A model generated the notes under the pieces. The model was not told where the DNA came from and did no database searches. It saw nothing but the letters and a program-made list of their open reading frames with translations. A DNA stretch of 64,000 bases. Source: Variovorax sp. RA8 (GTDB taxonomy: Bacteria; Pseudomonadota; Gammaproteobacteria; Burkholderiales; Burkholderiaceae_C). The translations under genes and the position numbers were made by a program. Location of the stretch: positions 62,001 to 126,000 of the forward strand of contig NZ_LR594664.1 in assembly GCF_901827175.1 (NCBI RefSeq), read 5' to 3'. Shown here one piece after another: positions 22,418-32,103 of this stretch (position 1 is the stretch's first letter; every line of letters begins with the position of its first letter).

Positions 22418-24201
22418 TCACTTCGGTTTGCCGGAACGCGCAGCCATGGTGCCGTCCCGGAACTGGATTTCAATGGGCTGCTCTGGCGCGGCCTGCGCCA
22501 GGCTGGTGATGGGCTGGCCCGCTGCGTCGCGGACGATGGCGAAACCCCGATTGAGGGTCTTCTCGGGGCCTTGCCCGGTGACCTCGCGGATCAGCGCTTC
22601 TGAGTTCGCGCGGGCGCGGCTCAGCGTGGTTGTGGCCCGCTCACCCATCACCGCGAACTGGGTGTCCGCCTGGCGCCGCGCAGCGCGCGCGCCGGCGCTG
22701 GCCCGGTCGAGGACGGTGTTGAGCGCGAGCCGCGAGCTGCTGCGGGCTTCCGCCAGGCCGGAGGTGGCGCGAGCCTGTACCTCGGCCATGTGCTTCGGCA
22801 CGAGCTGGCGCGCGGTGGCCACCTGGGCCGCGGCGCCCTCGCGCACCTGGGTCATCAGCCGCAGGCTGTCCCGGCCGGCCTGGTGGACGTCTCGCACGGC
22901 CGCCAAACCGATCGCATTATCGCGTCCCGGCTCTTCTGGCGCACGCGCGCCACGCTTGCGGTAGCGTCCGCCGCCACCTGGCCATGGGCGCGCTCAACGG
23001 CCGCCCGCATCTCGCGAACCGCCCGCGCTGCGGCGCCCATGATCGCATCGGAGGCGGCCTTGGCCTCGCGCGCCCGGCGGGCGATGAGCTTCTCGATCGC
23101 GCCGATCACCTTGCTGGGCGTGTCGAACTTCGCGAATGCGACCTCGTCGAGGATGGTGCTGTCGCGTTCGTGCCCGATGCCGGTCAGGACCGGGAGGGGC
23201 TGATCGCAGATAAATCTTGCCAGGTCGTAGTTGTCGAGCCATGCAAGATCGTTCACCGCGCCGCCGCCGCGGATGATGGCGATCGCATCGGGCAGGTCAT
23301 CATCCGCTGCGCATTCGTCCAGCGCGGCCGATAGCGCCGCGACGATCTCGCGGGCCGCACCTTCGCCCTGGAAGCGACTGTGCACGTAGGTGAAGCGGCA
23401 GATCCCGAACTGCGCGAGGCGATCGGATTCCTTGCGGAAGTCGCCGAGGCCGGCCGCCTCGTGCGGCGCAACGACCAGCACCGAGGTGAAGTCCCACGGC
23501 GGTGGCACATGCTTGTTCTGCTCGAAGACGCCCTCGCGCTGCAGGCGCGCCCGGATCTCCCTCTTGCGGGCTTCCAGATCGCCCAGCGTGTACTCCGAGT
23601 CGATGGCATCGATCTCGAGGCTGAAGCCGTACTGGGCCTTGAAGGTTGGCCTGGCGCGAACGAGCAGCTTGATGCCCGCGGCGATCGAGGCGCCGGTGGC
23701 GCGCTCGAACTCGGGCAGGATCTTGCTCGCGACGTTTGCCCAGATCATGGCGTGCGCCTTTGCGAGCACCTGGCCGGCCTTGTCCCGCTCCGACACTTCG
23801 AGGTAGACGTGGCCACTGCCGAGCTTCGCGTTCACGACTTCGACCATCGTCCAGACGCCGCCCTTGAAAGCCTGTGCGATCGCGGTGGCCACGCCACCCA
23901 GCAGGCGCGACAAGGGGATGCCCTTCGCCGTCGGTGCTAGCTCGCCGCCGGCTGGGACGGCGACCTCCCGCGGGGCGAACAGGTCCGAGGCGTTGGCCGA
24001 CGGGGCTGCTGGCACCGCGGGCGAGCCGGTGGTGGTCGGCAGGTGGTCCCACTTCGCGAAGGCCGACAGATCTACATCGGGACGAACCCACCAACGTCGG
24101 CACTCGGGGTCATAGCGCGCGCCCAACGCCTTCGCGGCATCTTTCTCCTTGAAGGGGACGTTGAGGTAGTGGCGCTCTTCCATGAGGTGATTTTCGGGCA
24201 T
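22418..24201 (-). pseudogene. xseA: Exodeoxyribonuclease VII large subunit with N-terminal DUF5710 domain, frame broken
   Basis: Residues 10-50 (LNVPFKEKDAAKALGARYD, then RRWWVRPD) match DUF5710. The rest follows XseA: GSGHVYLEV of the OB-fold region, IAIIRGGGAVNDLAWL and LTGIGHERDSTILDEVA of the catalytic core, then coiled helices. The first frame stops at 22855; the C-terminal part (NRGFAIVRDAAGQPI, IEIQFRDGTMAA) continues in another frame and stops at 22418. One indel near 22890-22910 explains this. The product may be inactive unless the break is a sequencing error. Confidence 0.75.
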
Positions 24202-24433
24202 TCCGCCAGAAGAAACTCGGCGCGAGAGACGTTCCTCAAGCCTCGCTGGATCAGACCTTCATGAACGACCCGGTCCAGACTGGTTTTCAGCGCAGTCCTT
24301 CCATGACGGCGAACTCCCGGTGACCTTCAACCGCCAAACCTGCAGCCTCCTCAATGAGTTTGTGACTTAGCCGGATCAGCTGCGCGACAAGTTGAGATTT
24401 CCCAGTTTGAATCCTCTGGCCGCGCCCATCGCT

Positions 24434-24775
24434 TTAGGGGATGAGAAGGAGGATCGCCCTCATTAGGCCAATGAGTTTGCGGGGATCGCGGGCAGCCCAG
24501 AAGAATATCCTTGCCTCGCCTTCGTCGCGCAGCTGATCGAAGGTGCGTTTGCTCTGAAAGTCGTGAACGAGCAGCATCCCGGTTTCGGGGTCAGTCTTCG
24601 CCTGCATCGGGTAGAACTCGTACACCATCCTCATGTCGGCGACCGCAATCCACCAGGCCCCTTCGCTGGCGCCGACGCCGTCGCCCAAGAGTGACCCTCT
24701 GTAGGTCTTGAAATCACCATAGGAGTGAAGAAACAGCGCGTTCTTCAGGTCTTCGGGACCCGTTTCAGCTGTCAT
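24434..24775 (-). CDS. Unknown protein, 113 aa
   Basis: ATG 24775 overlaps the stop of the upstream 633-residue gene (ATGA). The product has a beta-rich centre (WWIAVADMRMVYEFYPMQ) and a short hydrophobic C-terminus. No family recognised. Confidence 0.5.
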   Translation of the reverse strand: MTAETGPEDLKNALFLHSYGDFKTYRGSLLGDGVGASEGAWWIAVADMRMVYEFYPMQAKTDPETGMLLVHDFQSKRTFDQLRDEGEARIFFWAARDPRKLIGLMRAILLLIP

Positions 24776-26673
24776 TGTTCAGTCCCTTGCATCGCCCATG
24801 GCCACAAGGCTGTCCATCGCGGCGCTGGGGCGTAGAGGTACGGATAGGTCTTCATGGCATCAGCGAGTGCTTCAGGCTCCGCGGACTTGTCAGTCTTGAA
24901 GTGCTGGAAGATCGCCTTGTTAGAGGCCGTGCCGCCAACGGACCGAAGGAAGTCGATCAGATCGCGCTCCACCGGCCGCCAGGCCGCCCAGTAGTCCGAC
25001 TTGGGCTTGTGCATGAGCGCGAGCGATGCGTGGCCGACCCTGCGCATCTTGCCCGATGCAGCCAGGGCCTCGAGTAGCACCTCCTTCTCGACGAGCCCCG
25101 CCTCTTGCCCTCGAAGCCTTGCGCGAGCGGAGAGGATGTCTCGGGGCACTGCTCTGAGCATGTCCAGCGCCTCGACGACCTTGTCGATGGGCACGGCATG
25201 GGGCCAGGCCGCGTGGAGCATTTGTTCGACGATGCCAACGATCTGGCTTGCGCCGATGACGACGCCATACCCGGGCAGATCGAGCCAGTGCACGGCACTC
25301 CACTCGTTCAAGATCTCCCGGATCAGCATTTCCTGGCGGGAAGTCTCGAAGCGCTTCCCGAAAGCGGCGACGATCTCTTCAAGCCGGAACGCGCCCCTCG
25401 CAGCCGTCAGATCCCGGGCCAGGTCACACACGTCGAGGACGCTGGAGAGCTGGATGTCCTGATTCCAGTAGAACAGGTCGCAGGTGCGGCCATCGAGCGC
25501 CACCGGGACGTTGTCCATGCGTCCTAGCTTCACCTGAGCAACGTCTGTCATGAATCGCGCCACGCCGATGACGTTCGAATCTCCGACGACCGGCCCGAGC
25601 CGCGTCCGGAGGTGGCGAGAGCCCATGAAGGGCAATGACGTGAGGTGATCCGCCATCTCCGCCAAGGCCGGCGAGTAGAAGGCGGATGCGCGGAATGGCG
25701 CGGTGATTGTCCCGAGCTTGCGGCGGAGATGGAATGTGTTCGGGGGCGCGGCAGCTGACCAGAAATGCGGGTCGAACTTGCCGTCCTCGGAGACCCCGAA
25801 GGCCCAAAGGAGGCTCTCCAGCGTCCACGGCTTGGGGGAGGAGGTGTTCGCATGAAGCTCCCGCAGGATCCAACGAATCTCCTGCGTGATATCCATATTC
25901 TCCAACGCGTTGAGCTGGGTCTCGAGGATCTTCGCGAGGTCCGTTGCGCCAGGGATGATGCTGCGCGAGAGCTTCCCGATGACGTGATCCGCATCGAAGA
26001 TCTCCGGTCGGTTCAGGGACACCACCTTGTGGGCCTCGAAGAGCAGCCAGCCGAGCCGATAGTCGTCGCCCTTGATCGTGTGGCCTGATTTCGATCGAAG
26101 CCGCAGCGCGTCGTCCTGGCGCTTGCGGCGCTCCATTTTGTTGGCCGGTGGCGTCAGCAGCAGTTTTGCAGGACGTCTGACCGGAGGCGATCCAGGCTTC
26201 GGCCCTCGTGGGGCCGCCGGCGGCGCGTCTTCATATCCGATCGTCACCCAGTCCGTTTCGGTGAACTGATTCTGATACTCAGGCTGCCGGGTGCCGGGGT
26301 CCGGGCGCAGCGCTTTCACTAGGCGGCTCAGGCTGGTGTCGACCCACACGAGAGCCTGATGCAGGGTGTACCGCAAGGAGCCCAGTGAGACCTTCAGTCC
26401 GGGGGGCGAGAGCTGCGCGAACAGGATCTCAGAAGTGCTCAGGTTCACGTGTGCCCGCCCGAGCGAGTTCGGAAGCTTGCGGGCCGCCAGCATCTTTGTG
26501 AGGCGGGCGGCGAGAACGATCTCGCAGTACTCAAGCTCGCCCGGAGTCAGGCTGGCAACGAAATCCGGGTAGGCGAGACGCTCCAATAGCACTGGCGCTC
26601 GCTTCGTCGGGAAAACGATCCTCCAGGGCAGTCCGTAGGCGATAGCGGGCGGCAGAGGAAGGAGGGTAGCCAT
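24772..26673 (-). CDS. Large unknown protein, 633 aa, possible C-terminal winged helix
   Basis: A soluble protein without signal peptide or membrane segments. The last 60 residues (DLIDFLRSVGGTASNKAIFQHF ... LYAPAPRWTALWPW, in parts) resemble a winged-helix domain of the kind ending in a short beta-hairpin around a Trp. The middle has no known motif. A perfect palindrome lies 21-37 bases upstream, so expression may be controlled by a dimeric repressor. Role unknown; DNA binding is only a guess. Confidence 0.5.
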   Translation of the reverse strand: MATLLPLPPAIAYGLPWRIVFPTKRAPVLLERLAYPDFVASLTPGELEYCEIVLAARLTKMLAARKLPNSLGRAHVNLSTSEILFAQLSPPGLKVSLGSLRYTLHQALVWVDTSLSRLVKALRPDPGTRQPEYQNQFTETDWVTIGYEDAPPAAPRGPKPGSPPVRRPAKLLLTPPANKMERRKRQDDALRLRSKSGHTIKGDDYRLGWLLFEAHKVVSLNRPEIFDADHVIGKLSRSIIPGATDLAKILETQLNALENMDITQEIRWILRELHANTSSPKPWTLESLLWAFGVSEDGKFDPHFWSAAAPPNTFHLRRKLGTITAPFRASAFYSPALAEMADHLTSLPFMGSRHLRTRLGPVVGDSNVIGVARFMTDVAQVKLGRMDNVPVALDGRTCDLFYWNQDIQLSSVLDVCDLARDLTAARGAFRLEEIVAAFGKRFETSRQEMLIREILNEWSAVHWLDLPGYGVVIGASQIVGIVEQMLHAAWPHAVPIDKVVEALDMLRAVPRDILSARARLRGQEAGLVEKEVLLEALAASGKMRRVGHASLALMHKPKSDYWAAWRPVERDLIDFLRSVGGTASNKAIFQHFKTDKSAEPEALADAMKTYPYLYAPAPRWTALWPWAMQGTEQ

Positions 26674-26693
26674 GGCGCGGAAGGATACTGACT

Positions 26694-26710
26694 TTTCGCA
26701 TATAGCGAAA
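26694..26710. promoter_or_regulatory. Palindromic operator candidate
   Basis: TTTCGCATATAGCGAAA has six-base arms around ATATA and lies just upstream of the minus-strand gene starting at 26673. The centre could overlap a -10 box. Confidence 0.5.
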
Positions 26711-26794
26711 TTCAGGTGCGCGCTTTTTTCAGCCCGAATCCCAACTGATTCGCCTCGAACTGACCCCGCTTGCCCAGGGCGGGTGCCACGACTT

Positions 26795-27394
26795 TCAGTC
26801 GAGAAGGTGGTTCTGGCGAAGTACGAATAGAGCTCGCGCTCGATTATTCACGCCAAGCTTCTGATACAGACGCCAAAGGTGGATCTTGACGCTGGGCGCT
26901 TCCAAGCCGAGTGCCGTCGCCATTTCCGCGTTGGTGAGGCCCCGATCCATCAACTGCACGATCTGGCGCTGGCGTTCGGACAGCTTGAACGCGGGGGCTC
27001 CGGATGAGATGTCGTCCTCTGAGCGGGGTCCCACGGCCAGAAGGGTCTTCAGGGCTGCGACGTACTCATTGCGGCCGCTCGCCTTCTCGATGTAGATGTC
27101 CGCGCCAGAGTTGATGCAGATCTCCTCCATCGCGCTCGCCGGGTGCGTAGAGAACACTGCGATCCGCGCGTCGGGGAACATGGAGCGGACCTTGGCAACA
27201 CCCGCATGGGAGTCGTTGTCCGGGAGGTTGATGTCGATCGAGACCAGGTCTGGCGGCCCGTGATTGATGACGGCGGCATCGAGTTCGGCGAGGCTGGCCA
27301 GCTCGACTATGTTCGCGCGTGGTCGCAGGCGCTTCATGGCCATGACGATGGCGTCCAACAGCATCGGATGATCGTCGATCGCGTAGATCGTCAT
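26795..27394 (-). CDS. NarL/FixJ-type response regulator
   Basis: The start at 27394 (MTIYAIDDHPMLLDA) is preferred because the extra upstream residues are basic and not part of the fold. The receiver domain has the acidic DD pair, the phosphorylation Asp in SIDINLPDND and a late Lys (YIEKASG). The C-terminal LuxR-type HTH reads LSERQRQIVQLMDRGLTNAEMA then VKIHLWRLYQKLGVNNRA. No sensor kinase lies nearby, so its partner may be elsewhere on the element or in the host. Confidence 0.8.
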   Translation of the reverse strand: MTIYAIDDHPMLLDAIVMAMKRLRPRANIVELASLAELDAAVINHGPPDLVSIDINLPDNDSHAGVAKVRSMFPDARIAVFSTHPASAMEEICINSGADIYIEKASGRNEYVAALKTLLAVGPRSEDDISSGAPAFKLSERQRQIVQLMDRGLTNAEMATALGLEAPSVKIHLWRLYQKLGVNNRARALFVLRQNHLLD

Positions 27395-27652
27395 CGCCAC
27401 GAAAAAAGCCCTCCTGACCCCTCGCATCCGGGGCGGCAAAAGTTGAATGTGGTGTCGTTGCCGACGTTCGCTGCAACGGCTCTGCTGCGGCGTGAAAGGA
27501 GGCGTTCTGTCCAGGCGATCTGCTCGAAGGATGATGCCAGTGCGGTGCGATCGCGTCCTTTCCGGTGCGGAGTCTCGCGTAGAACTGGCCGGGCCGCCCC
27601 TTCCAGCGGGAAAACACCCCCGAGGAGCGCGAACATTTGCGCGGTTTCGCCA

Positions 27653-28900
27653 TCAGTTGCGACCCGCTGAGGCAGGCGGCTCCCATCCTTCCAGATCGAA
27701 TGAGGCACGGAAGCCCGGGCGATCGCTCATGCGCAGGCCGCCGCCGGCGGCGTACTCGGCCATCATCTCCAGGATTATCCAGCGGTAGCCGGCCTCGTCG
27801 CAGGCCATCGCCGTCGAGCCCCAGCCGCCAAAGGGATCGAGCACCAGGCCACCGGGCGGTGTCAGGAACTCGACCAGCAGCTTCGCCAGCTTCACCGGCA
27901 TCAGGGCGCCGTGCACCGGGAGACCGTGCGCCTTCGCCTGCTTGCGGGTCTTCTCGACCTCCCTACTGACATGGGCGATCGAGATCACGTTCTTGGGGAT
28001 CTTCCCGGCCGTGGCGCTGCCAAATGAACCGGGCCGCAGCTTGAACGCCCCGTCGCCGTAAGTGGCAGTGCGGGCCTCGCCGCCGGCGGCCAGCAGCTGG
28101 GCGTGGCGCTTCGAATGGGGCTGCAGCACGCGCCGGTTGTCGGCGACGCATCGCACAGGGTCGTTGCAGAAGATCAGCACCGGCTCGTAGCCGACGTTGA
28201 GCTGCTGGCGGGTGATTGACGCCCAGTAGGTCGGGCCTAGGAGCTTGGACGGGTTGTGCCAAACCACGCGATCAATCAGATGCAGATTCAGGCGGGTATG
28301 CAGCGCCAGTGTGAGCCTCTCGACATACATCGAGCGGGCAGGAGACTTCGACAGGAAGATGTCGATACTGACATTCAGCGCGATGCAGCCCCCGGCGATC
28401 AGGTTCTTCAGGAGCGGCTCCAGCGCGCCGCAGATGAAGTCGACGTACTCGGTCTCAGAGCAGTTCCCGTACGCGCGCGCCTCGCGCAGCGGGTACGGCG
28501 GCGAGGTGATGATCGCGGAGATCTGGTCCGTGAGCTTGCCCGCAAGCGTCTCGGTGCGCGTCCAGATGGCGAGGCCCAGGTCCGTGCTGAAGGCGACGAG
28601 GGCTACGCCCTCGGGGGCTGGTGTCAGGGCGCCGTCCTTCTGCGCCTTTGGCGTGAGGCGCCAGCGGCCCCTCTGACCGGGGACTCGCTCGAGGAGGCCC
28701 AGGCGCCGCAGCGTCTGCTGCTGCCAGCGAATCTTCCGGTGTTCCAGGTTGTGCGGTGCGCGTGCGCGGCCAACCGGCTTGCGCTCGCCTTCAACCAAGT
28801 TCAACGCCTGGTAGAGCGCGGCGTTGGTGATCCCCTCGTCGTCGATCTGGACGTTGCGATACGCCGCAAGCACGGGCTCGAAAAGGTCTGGCTGCTGCAT
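27653..28900 (-). CDS. Beta-class DNA methyltransferase
   Basis: ATG 28900 (MQQPDLFEPVLAAY) is chosen; upstream residues are basic and unlikely. The order is catalytic motif first, AIITSPPYPLREAR, then the SAM-binding motif near the C-terminus, LVLDPFGGWGSTAMACDEAG, the arrangement of N4-cytosine or N6-adenine enzymes of the beta group. An N-terminal region of about 90 residues resembles a winged helix (LRRLGLLERVPGQRGRWRLT). No restriction enzyme is next to it. Confidence 0.75.
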   Translation of the reverse strand: MQQPDLFEPVLAAYRNVQIDDEGITNAALYQALNLVEGERKPVGRARAPHNLEHRKIRWQQQTLRRLGLLERVPGQRGRWRLTPKAQKDGALTPAPEGVALVAFSTDLGLAIWTRTETLAGKLTDQISAIITSPPYPLREARAYGNCSETEYVDFICGALEPLLKNLIAGGCIALNVSIDIFLSKSPARSMYVERLTLALHTRLNLHLIDRVVWHNPSKLLGPTYWASITRQQLNVGYEPVLIFCNDPVRCVADNRRVLQPHSKRHAQLLAAGGEARTATYGDGAFKLRPGSFGSATAGKIPKNVISIAHVSREVEKTRKQAKAHGLPVHGALMPVKLAKLLVEFLTPPGGLVLDPFGGWGSTAMACDEAGYRWIILEMMAEYAAGGGLRMSDRPGFRASFDLEGWEPPASAGRN

Positions 28901-29019
28901 CGAATTGTGGCCTGCGAAGTTGCTGTTACTGCAGAACAAGATCGCACAATCGCACTGGAACCCGCAAGGACAGCGAACGAAAATGATATGGTCGGTTGCC
29001 GCCGCCTGACAATGAAAGC

Positions 29020-29571
29020 ATGACCAGTGCCGCTTCGCGCTCCTCAAAGGCCTTGCTCGCCCGGGCGTTCGCCGTCCAGGCCCACGGCGACCAGATGTAC
29101 GGTCCTCACCCATACGTGCACCACCTCGATGCGGTGGCGGCGCTAGCTCGGACCTATGGAGAGGACGCCGAGGTGACCGCGTACCTGCATGACGTGAAGG
29201 AGGACGTGGCCGGTATGTCGCTCGACGCGCTTCGTGAGCGCTTCGGCGATGAGGTGACGGAGGCGATCGACTCGCTGAGCGATCCGCCAGGCGCCAATCG
29301 CGGGGAGAGGAAGGCAAGGGCCTATGCCCGACTTGCGGGCACCACGAGTCGGCTCGCCCTCACCGTGAAGCCCTGCGATCGCCTGGCTAACATGAGGGCT
29401 TGTGTCGAGGACGGCAACGAGAGGCTCCTGGGCGTCTATCGCTCGGAGCATGAAGCGTTTCGGACGGCGGCATATCGCTCGGGCCTGTGCGACGCAATCT
29501 GGGACGAATTGGACGTGTTGGCTCAGCGGCCGATCAACGGGGATTTCAAGGAGCTGCGTCCGCGCGCCTGA
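29020..29571 (+). CDS. RelA/SpoT-like HD-domain protein, single domain
   Basis: ATG 29020 (MTSAASRSSKALLARAF) is preferred to an upstream TTG. The HD motifs of the (p)ppGpp hydrolase fold are present: HGDQMYGPHPYVHHLDAV, then TAYLHDVKED with the HD pair, and KPCDRLANMRA later. There is no synthetase domain, so the protein resembles small alarmone or nucleotide hydrolases. The 3' end overlaps the convergent next gene by 49 bases. Confidence 0.7.
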   Translation: MTSAASRSSKALLARAFAVQAHGDQMYGPHPYVHHLDAVAALARTYGEDAEVTAYLHDVKEDVAGMSLDALRERFGDEVTEAIDSLSDPPGANRGERKARAYARLAGTTSRLALTVKPCDRLANMRACVEDGNERLLGVYRSEHEAFRTAAYRSGLCDAIWDELDVLAQRPINGDFKELRPRA

Positions 29572-29879
29572 ACGGGGTCCTCTTCGATGCCGAAGGAGGG
29601 ATTCAGCAGATCGATCCCGGCTCCCTTGCACTTGATCCACGGGCCGCCGGGGTGGCCCTGCCCATCCCAGGCCTCAAGCGCCACCAGCGCGTACTTGGCG
29701 CTCTCGTAGCAGTACCGCCTATCGTGTCCCTCCCAGGTCAGGCCAACGACGAGGCCAACTGTGCAGTTGAGCTGCAGCAGGCCGACGAACGTCTCGCCGA
29801 GCCGCCGCACGTGGGTGTAGCCGTTCTGGGCGAGCATCGCAAGGAAACGAGGGTCTTCGGCCGGTGCGAATCTGGACAT
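29523..29879 (-). CDS. Unknown small protein, 118 aa
   Basis: ATG 29879 (MSRFAPAEDPRFLAMLAQ) is chosen as the start. The centre (YCYESAKYALVALEAWDG, then WIKCKGAGIDLLNP) is conserved-looking and resembles short proteins often seen on Burkholderiales mobile elements. Function unknown. Its 3' end overlaps the RelA/SpoT-like gene. Confidence 0.5.
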   Translation of the reverse strand: MSRFAPAEDPRFLAMLAQNGYTHVRRLGETFVGLLQLNCTVGLVVGLTWEGHDRRYCYESAKYALVALEAWDGQGHPGGPWIKCKGAGIDLLNPSFGIEEDPVQARGRSSLKSPLIGR

Positions 29880-30018
29880 GCGCTCTATGCTAGTCGGGGT
29901 TGCGGTCGCCCAGCGAGACGGGGTGCAGGAGGCGCTGGGCGAAATTCTGATCCCGGCTCGCGTGCCGGCCGCGGCCGTGAGCAAGGTCGACGCACGTGAT
30001 TGAAACTGGAGGGGCTCG

Positions 30019-31647
30019 CTATCGAGGGCAGCTCGCCGCATAGATCGCCACGCTTACCCCGGTACCAGCGAACTCGTTCGAGAACACGCTGGACCATTCC
30101 CCCTCCCAGCCCTCGAGCAGATCCTTGCCGCGCATCGACGCCGGCAGAATGGCGACGATCCGCCCTCCAGCCCTGACGAGCGTTGAGGCCTCCTGCAGAT
30201 GCGCCAGGGCGCGGCCGTCGGCGTAGGGCGGATTCATCAGGCATTTGTTCCACCTGGTGCTGCCCGCGCGCGCCGCTGCCGCCCACTCGATGAAGTCCGC
30301 CTGTTGTGCCTGGTAGCCGCGGGCGCGCAGCACGCCGCACCTTAGGCTGGAGATCTCGACGCAGGTGGTCCGATCGCGCGGCAGCAGGGCCGCGAGCCCG
30401 CCAATGCCTGCGCTCGGCTCGAGGTAGGCGTCCCCCGGCTGATCTGCGCCGAGCATCTCGTCGGCGGCCTCGGCCACCGTGATCGGCGTAGGATAGTACT
30501 GGAAGGACGCGGCATCCGGAATGCACCCCGAGATCCGGATCGTGTTGAGCACGGCGGTCGGGTTGTAGTCGAACATGAAGCCGTACTTCGAAGGCACGCC
30601 CCCGATGCTCTCCAGCACGCGCTCTGTTTCGCGGACCGCGGGCTTGCCTTCATCCTTGCCGCTGTATGAAAACGAGAATTCCCAGGTGCCGGCCGCCTCG
30701 TGTCGGCCCACGCCGCCAGCCTCCAGCAGGCGCAGCACTGCGAACGGCAGCGGGCGCTCCATGAGCTTGAAGGTCTTCGATTTCGACTTCGGACGCGTGC
30801 GGAACTTGGCCGGGATCGCCGTCGGATAAAGGCTGGCCAAGACCCCGTTCAGGCGGTACGCCACGTCAGGGTGGATCTCGACGTGTGCCGTACCCACCCC
30901 GCGGTAGATGCGAATGCGCACCGCGCCACCATCGATGTCGTGCCACTCGCCCCAGGCATGGCTTTCCGCGATGCGGCGAAGAAGGTTTCCGGTCTCGTAG
31001 TGCTTGAGGCCCGGCCGGTCCATGAAGGTCCCGATCACCGAGCGCAGATCGTTGATTAGGCCCGCGCGGCTGTGGTTCGGGTACCCATCGCGCAGGACAT
31101 AGCTCAGGATCATCCGCTTAGAGAATCCCTGCGGCTCGTTGGTTACGTGCGTGCCGGACAGGCCCCGGAAGATGCCGTCCACCCGCTCGCAGAAGTACTT
31201 GTGGCGCGAGGCGAGCATGTCAGCGATCGTGGGCCGCACGGCCTCTTCGGCGAAGGGCACGGTCTTGCGCTCGGAGATCGCTTTGTTCCATTCGTCCCTG
31301 CGTGACTGGGGCATACAGTCCAGGACGTCGGTGAGGGCGAGTGCCTTTGACCAGTAGCTGGCATCGAGCACGGCGATCGCGGCGTCGACATTGGCAAGCG
31401 AGCTGAGCGAGAGGTAGTGTCCCCCGCGGACTTCGCTGGCCTCCAGGAAGTAGCTCATCGCGGCCCGGAACTCGTCACCGAGCAGCGCCTCGGCGAGCTG
31501 CTCGATGCCGCGCTTGTGAGCCTGGTACTGGCCGAGTAGCCCATCGAGCATATCGCTGCTGACGGGTGCGAAGAAGGTTGCGCTCTCGTCGACCAGCTCG
31601 GACTCGGCGCGCTCGACGGCTTGTAATTCTTGGGCGTTGCTATTCAT
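30019..31647 (-). CDS. DUF4942 protein with methyltransferase domain
   Basis: ATG 31647 (MNSNAQELQAVERAE) is chosen. Residues about 120-280 match DUF4942: FCERVDGIFRGLSGTHVTN, FSKRMILSYVLRDGYP, then GGAVRIRIYRGVGTAHVEIHP in parts. The last third is a class I methyltransferase core with DAYLEPSAGIGGLAALLP (motif I) and CLMNPPYADGRAL (NPPY). This domain pair is typical of orphan DNA methyltransferases on plasmids and ICEs. Confidence 0.75.
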   Translation of the reverse strand: MNSNAQELQAVERAESELVDESATFFAPVSSDMLDGLLGQYQAHKRGIEQLAEALLGDEFRAAMSYFLEASEVRGGHYLSLSSLANVDAAIAVLDASYWSKALALTDVLDCMPQSRRDEWNKAISERKTVPFAEEAVRPTIADMLASRHKYFCERVDGIFRGLSGTHVTNEPQGFSKRMILSYVLRDGYPNHSRAGLINDLRSVIGTFMDRPGLKHYETGNLLRRIAESHAWGEWHDIDGGAVRIRIYRGVGTAHVEIHPDVAYRLNGVLASLYPTAIPAKFRTRPKSKSKTFKLMERPLPFAVLRLLEAGGVGRHEAAGTWEFSFSYSGKDEGKPAVRETERVLESIGGVPSKYGFMFDYNPTAVLNTIRISGCIPDAASFQYYPTPITVAEAADEMLGADQPGDAYLEPSAGIGGLAALLPRDRTTCVEISSLRCGVLRARGYQAQQADFIEWAAAARAGSTRWNKCLMNPPYADGRALAHLQEASTLVRAGGRIVAILPASMRGKDLLEGWEGEWSSVFSNEFAGTGVSVAIYAASCPR

Positions 31648-31808
31648 GCACTTCAAGATACTGACCGCGGCGGGAATCCGTAAGTGCAAGGTGGGCGAGA
31701 GGACGAAAGGTGTCCTACGCCCCCACTGGATCTGCGACTACCAGCGTGGAAGCTTGGGGTGCCTACCTTGCCATCGGAGCGTTGTTGCTCCGATTACTCG
31801 AGAGGCAA

Positions 31809-32063
31809 ATGATGAACCAAGGGCAAGACAGCACTCAGTCCGGCAACCAGAATCCCGGCCAACAGCAGCAGGAGCCGGGCAAGTCCCAGCAACCCGGGCA
31901 AGGCGGAGAGGGAACAGGCCAGCAGCAGCAGAACCCGGGCAAGCCGCAGCAACCCGGGCAAGCCGGCCAAGGCGCAGGCCAGCAGCAGCAGGATCCTGGC
32001 AAGCAGCAGACCGGCCAGCAACCTGGTCAAGGCACGCAGCAGCAGCCGAGCCAGAAGCAGTGA
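31809..32063 (+). CDS. Gln/Pro/Gly-rich repeat protein
   Basis: The product is almost entirely QQQQxPGKxQQPGQ-type repeats, three imperfect copies at both protein and DNA level. GAGAGG precedes ATG 31809. A GTG at 31710 with GAGAGGA upstream would add a membrane segment (AWGAYLAIGALLLRLL) and is a serious alternative. Function unknown; such low-complexity tails are disordered. Confidence 0.45.
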   Translation: MMNQGQDSTQSGNQNPGQQQQEPGKSQQPGQGGEGTGQQQQNPGKPQQPGQAGQGAGQQQQDPGKQQTGQQPGQGTQQQPSQKQ

Positions 32064-32103
32064 CGCTTCAAGGGCGAGGCCGTGCGACGGCCCGCCCTTG
32101 CGC

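Noticed and set aside
31860..32040. CRISPR array suspected from the short repeats
   Set aside because: The repeats are contiguous codon repeats of a Gln-rich protein without spacers.
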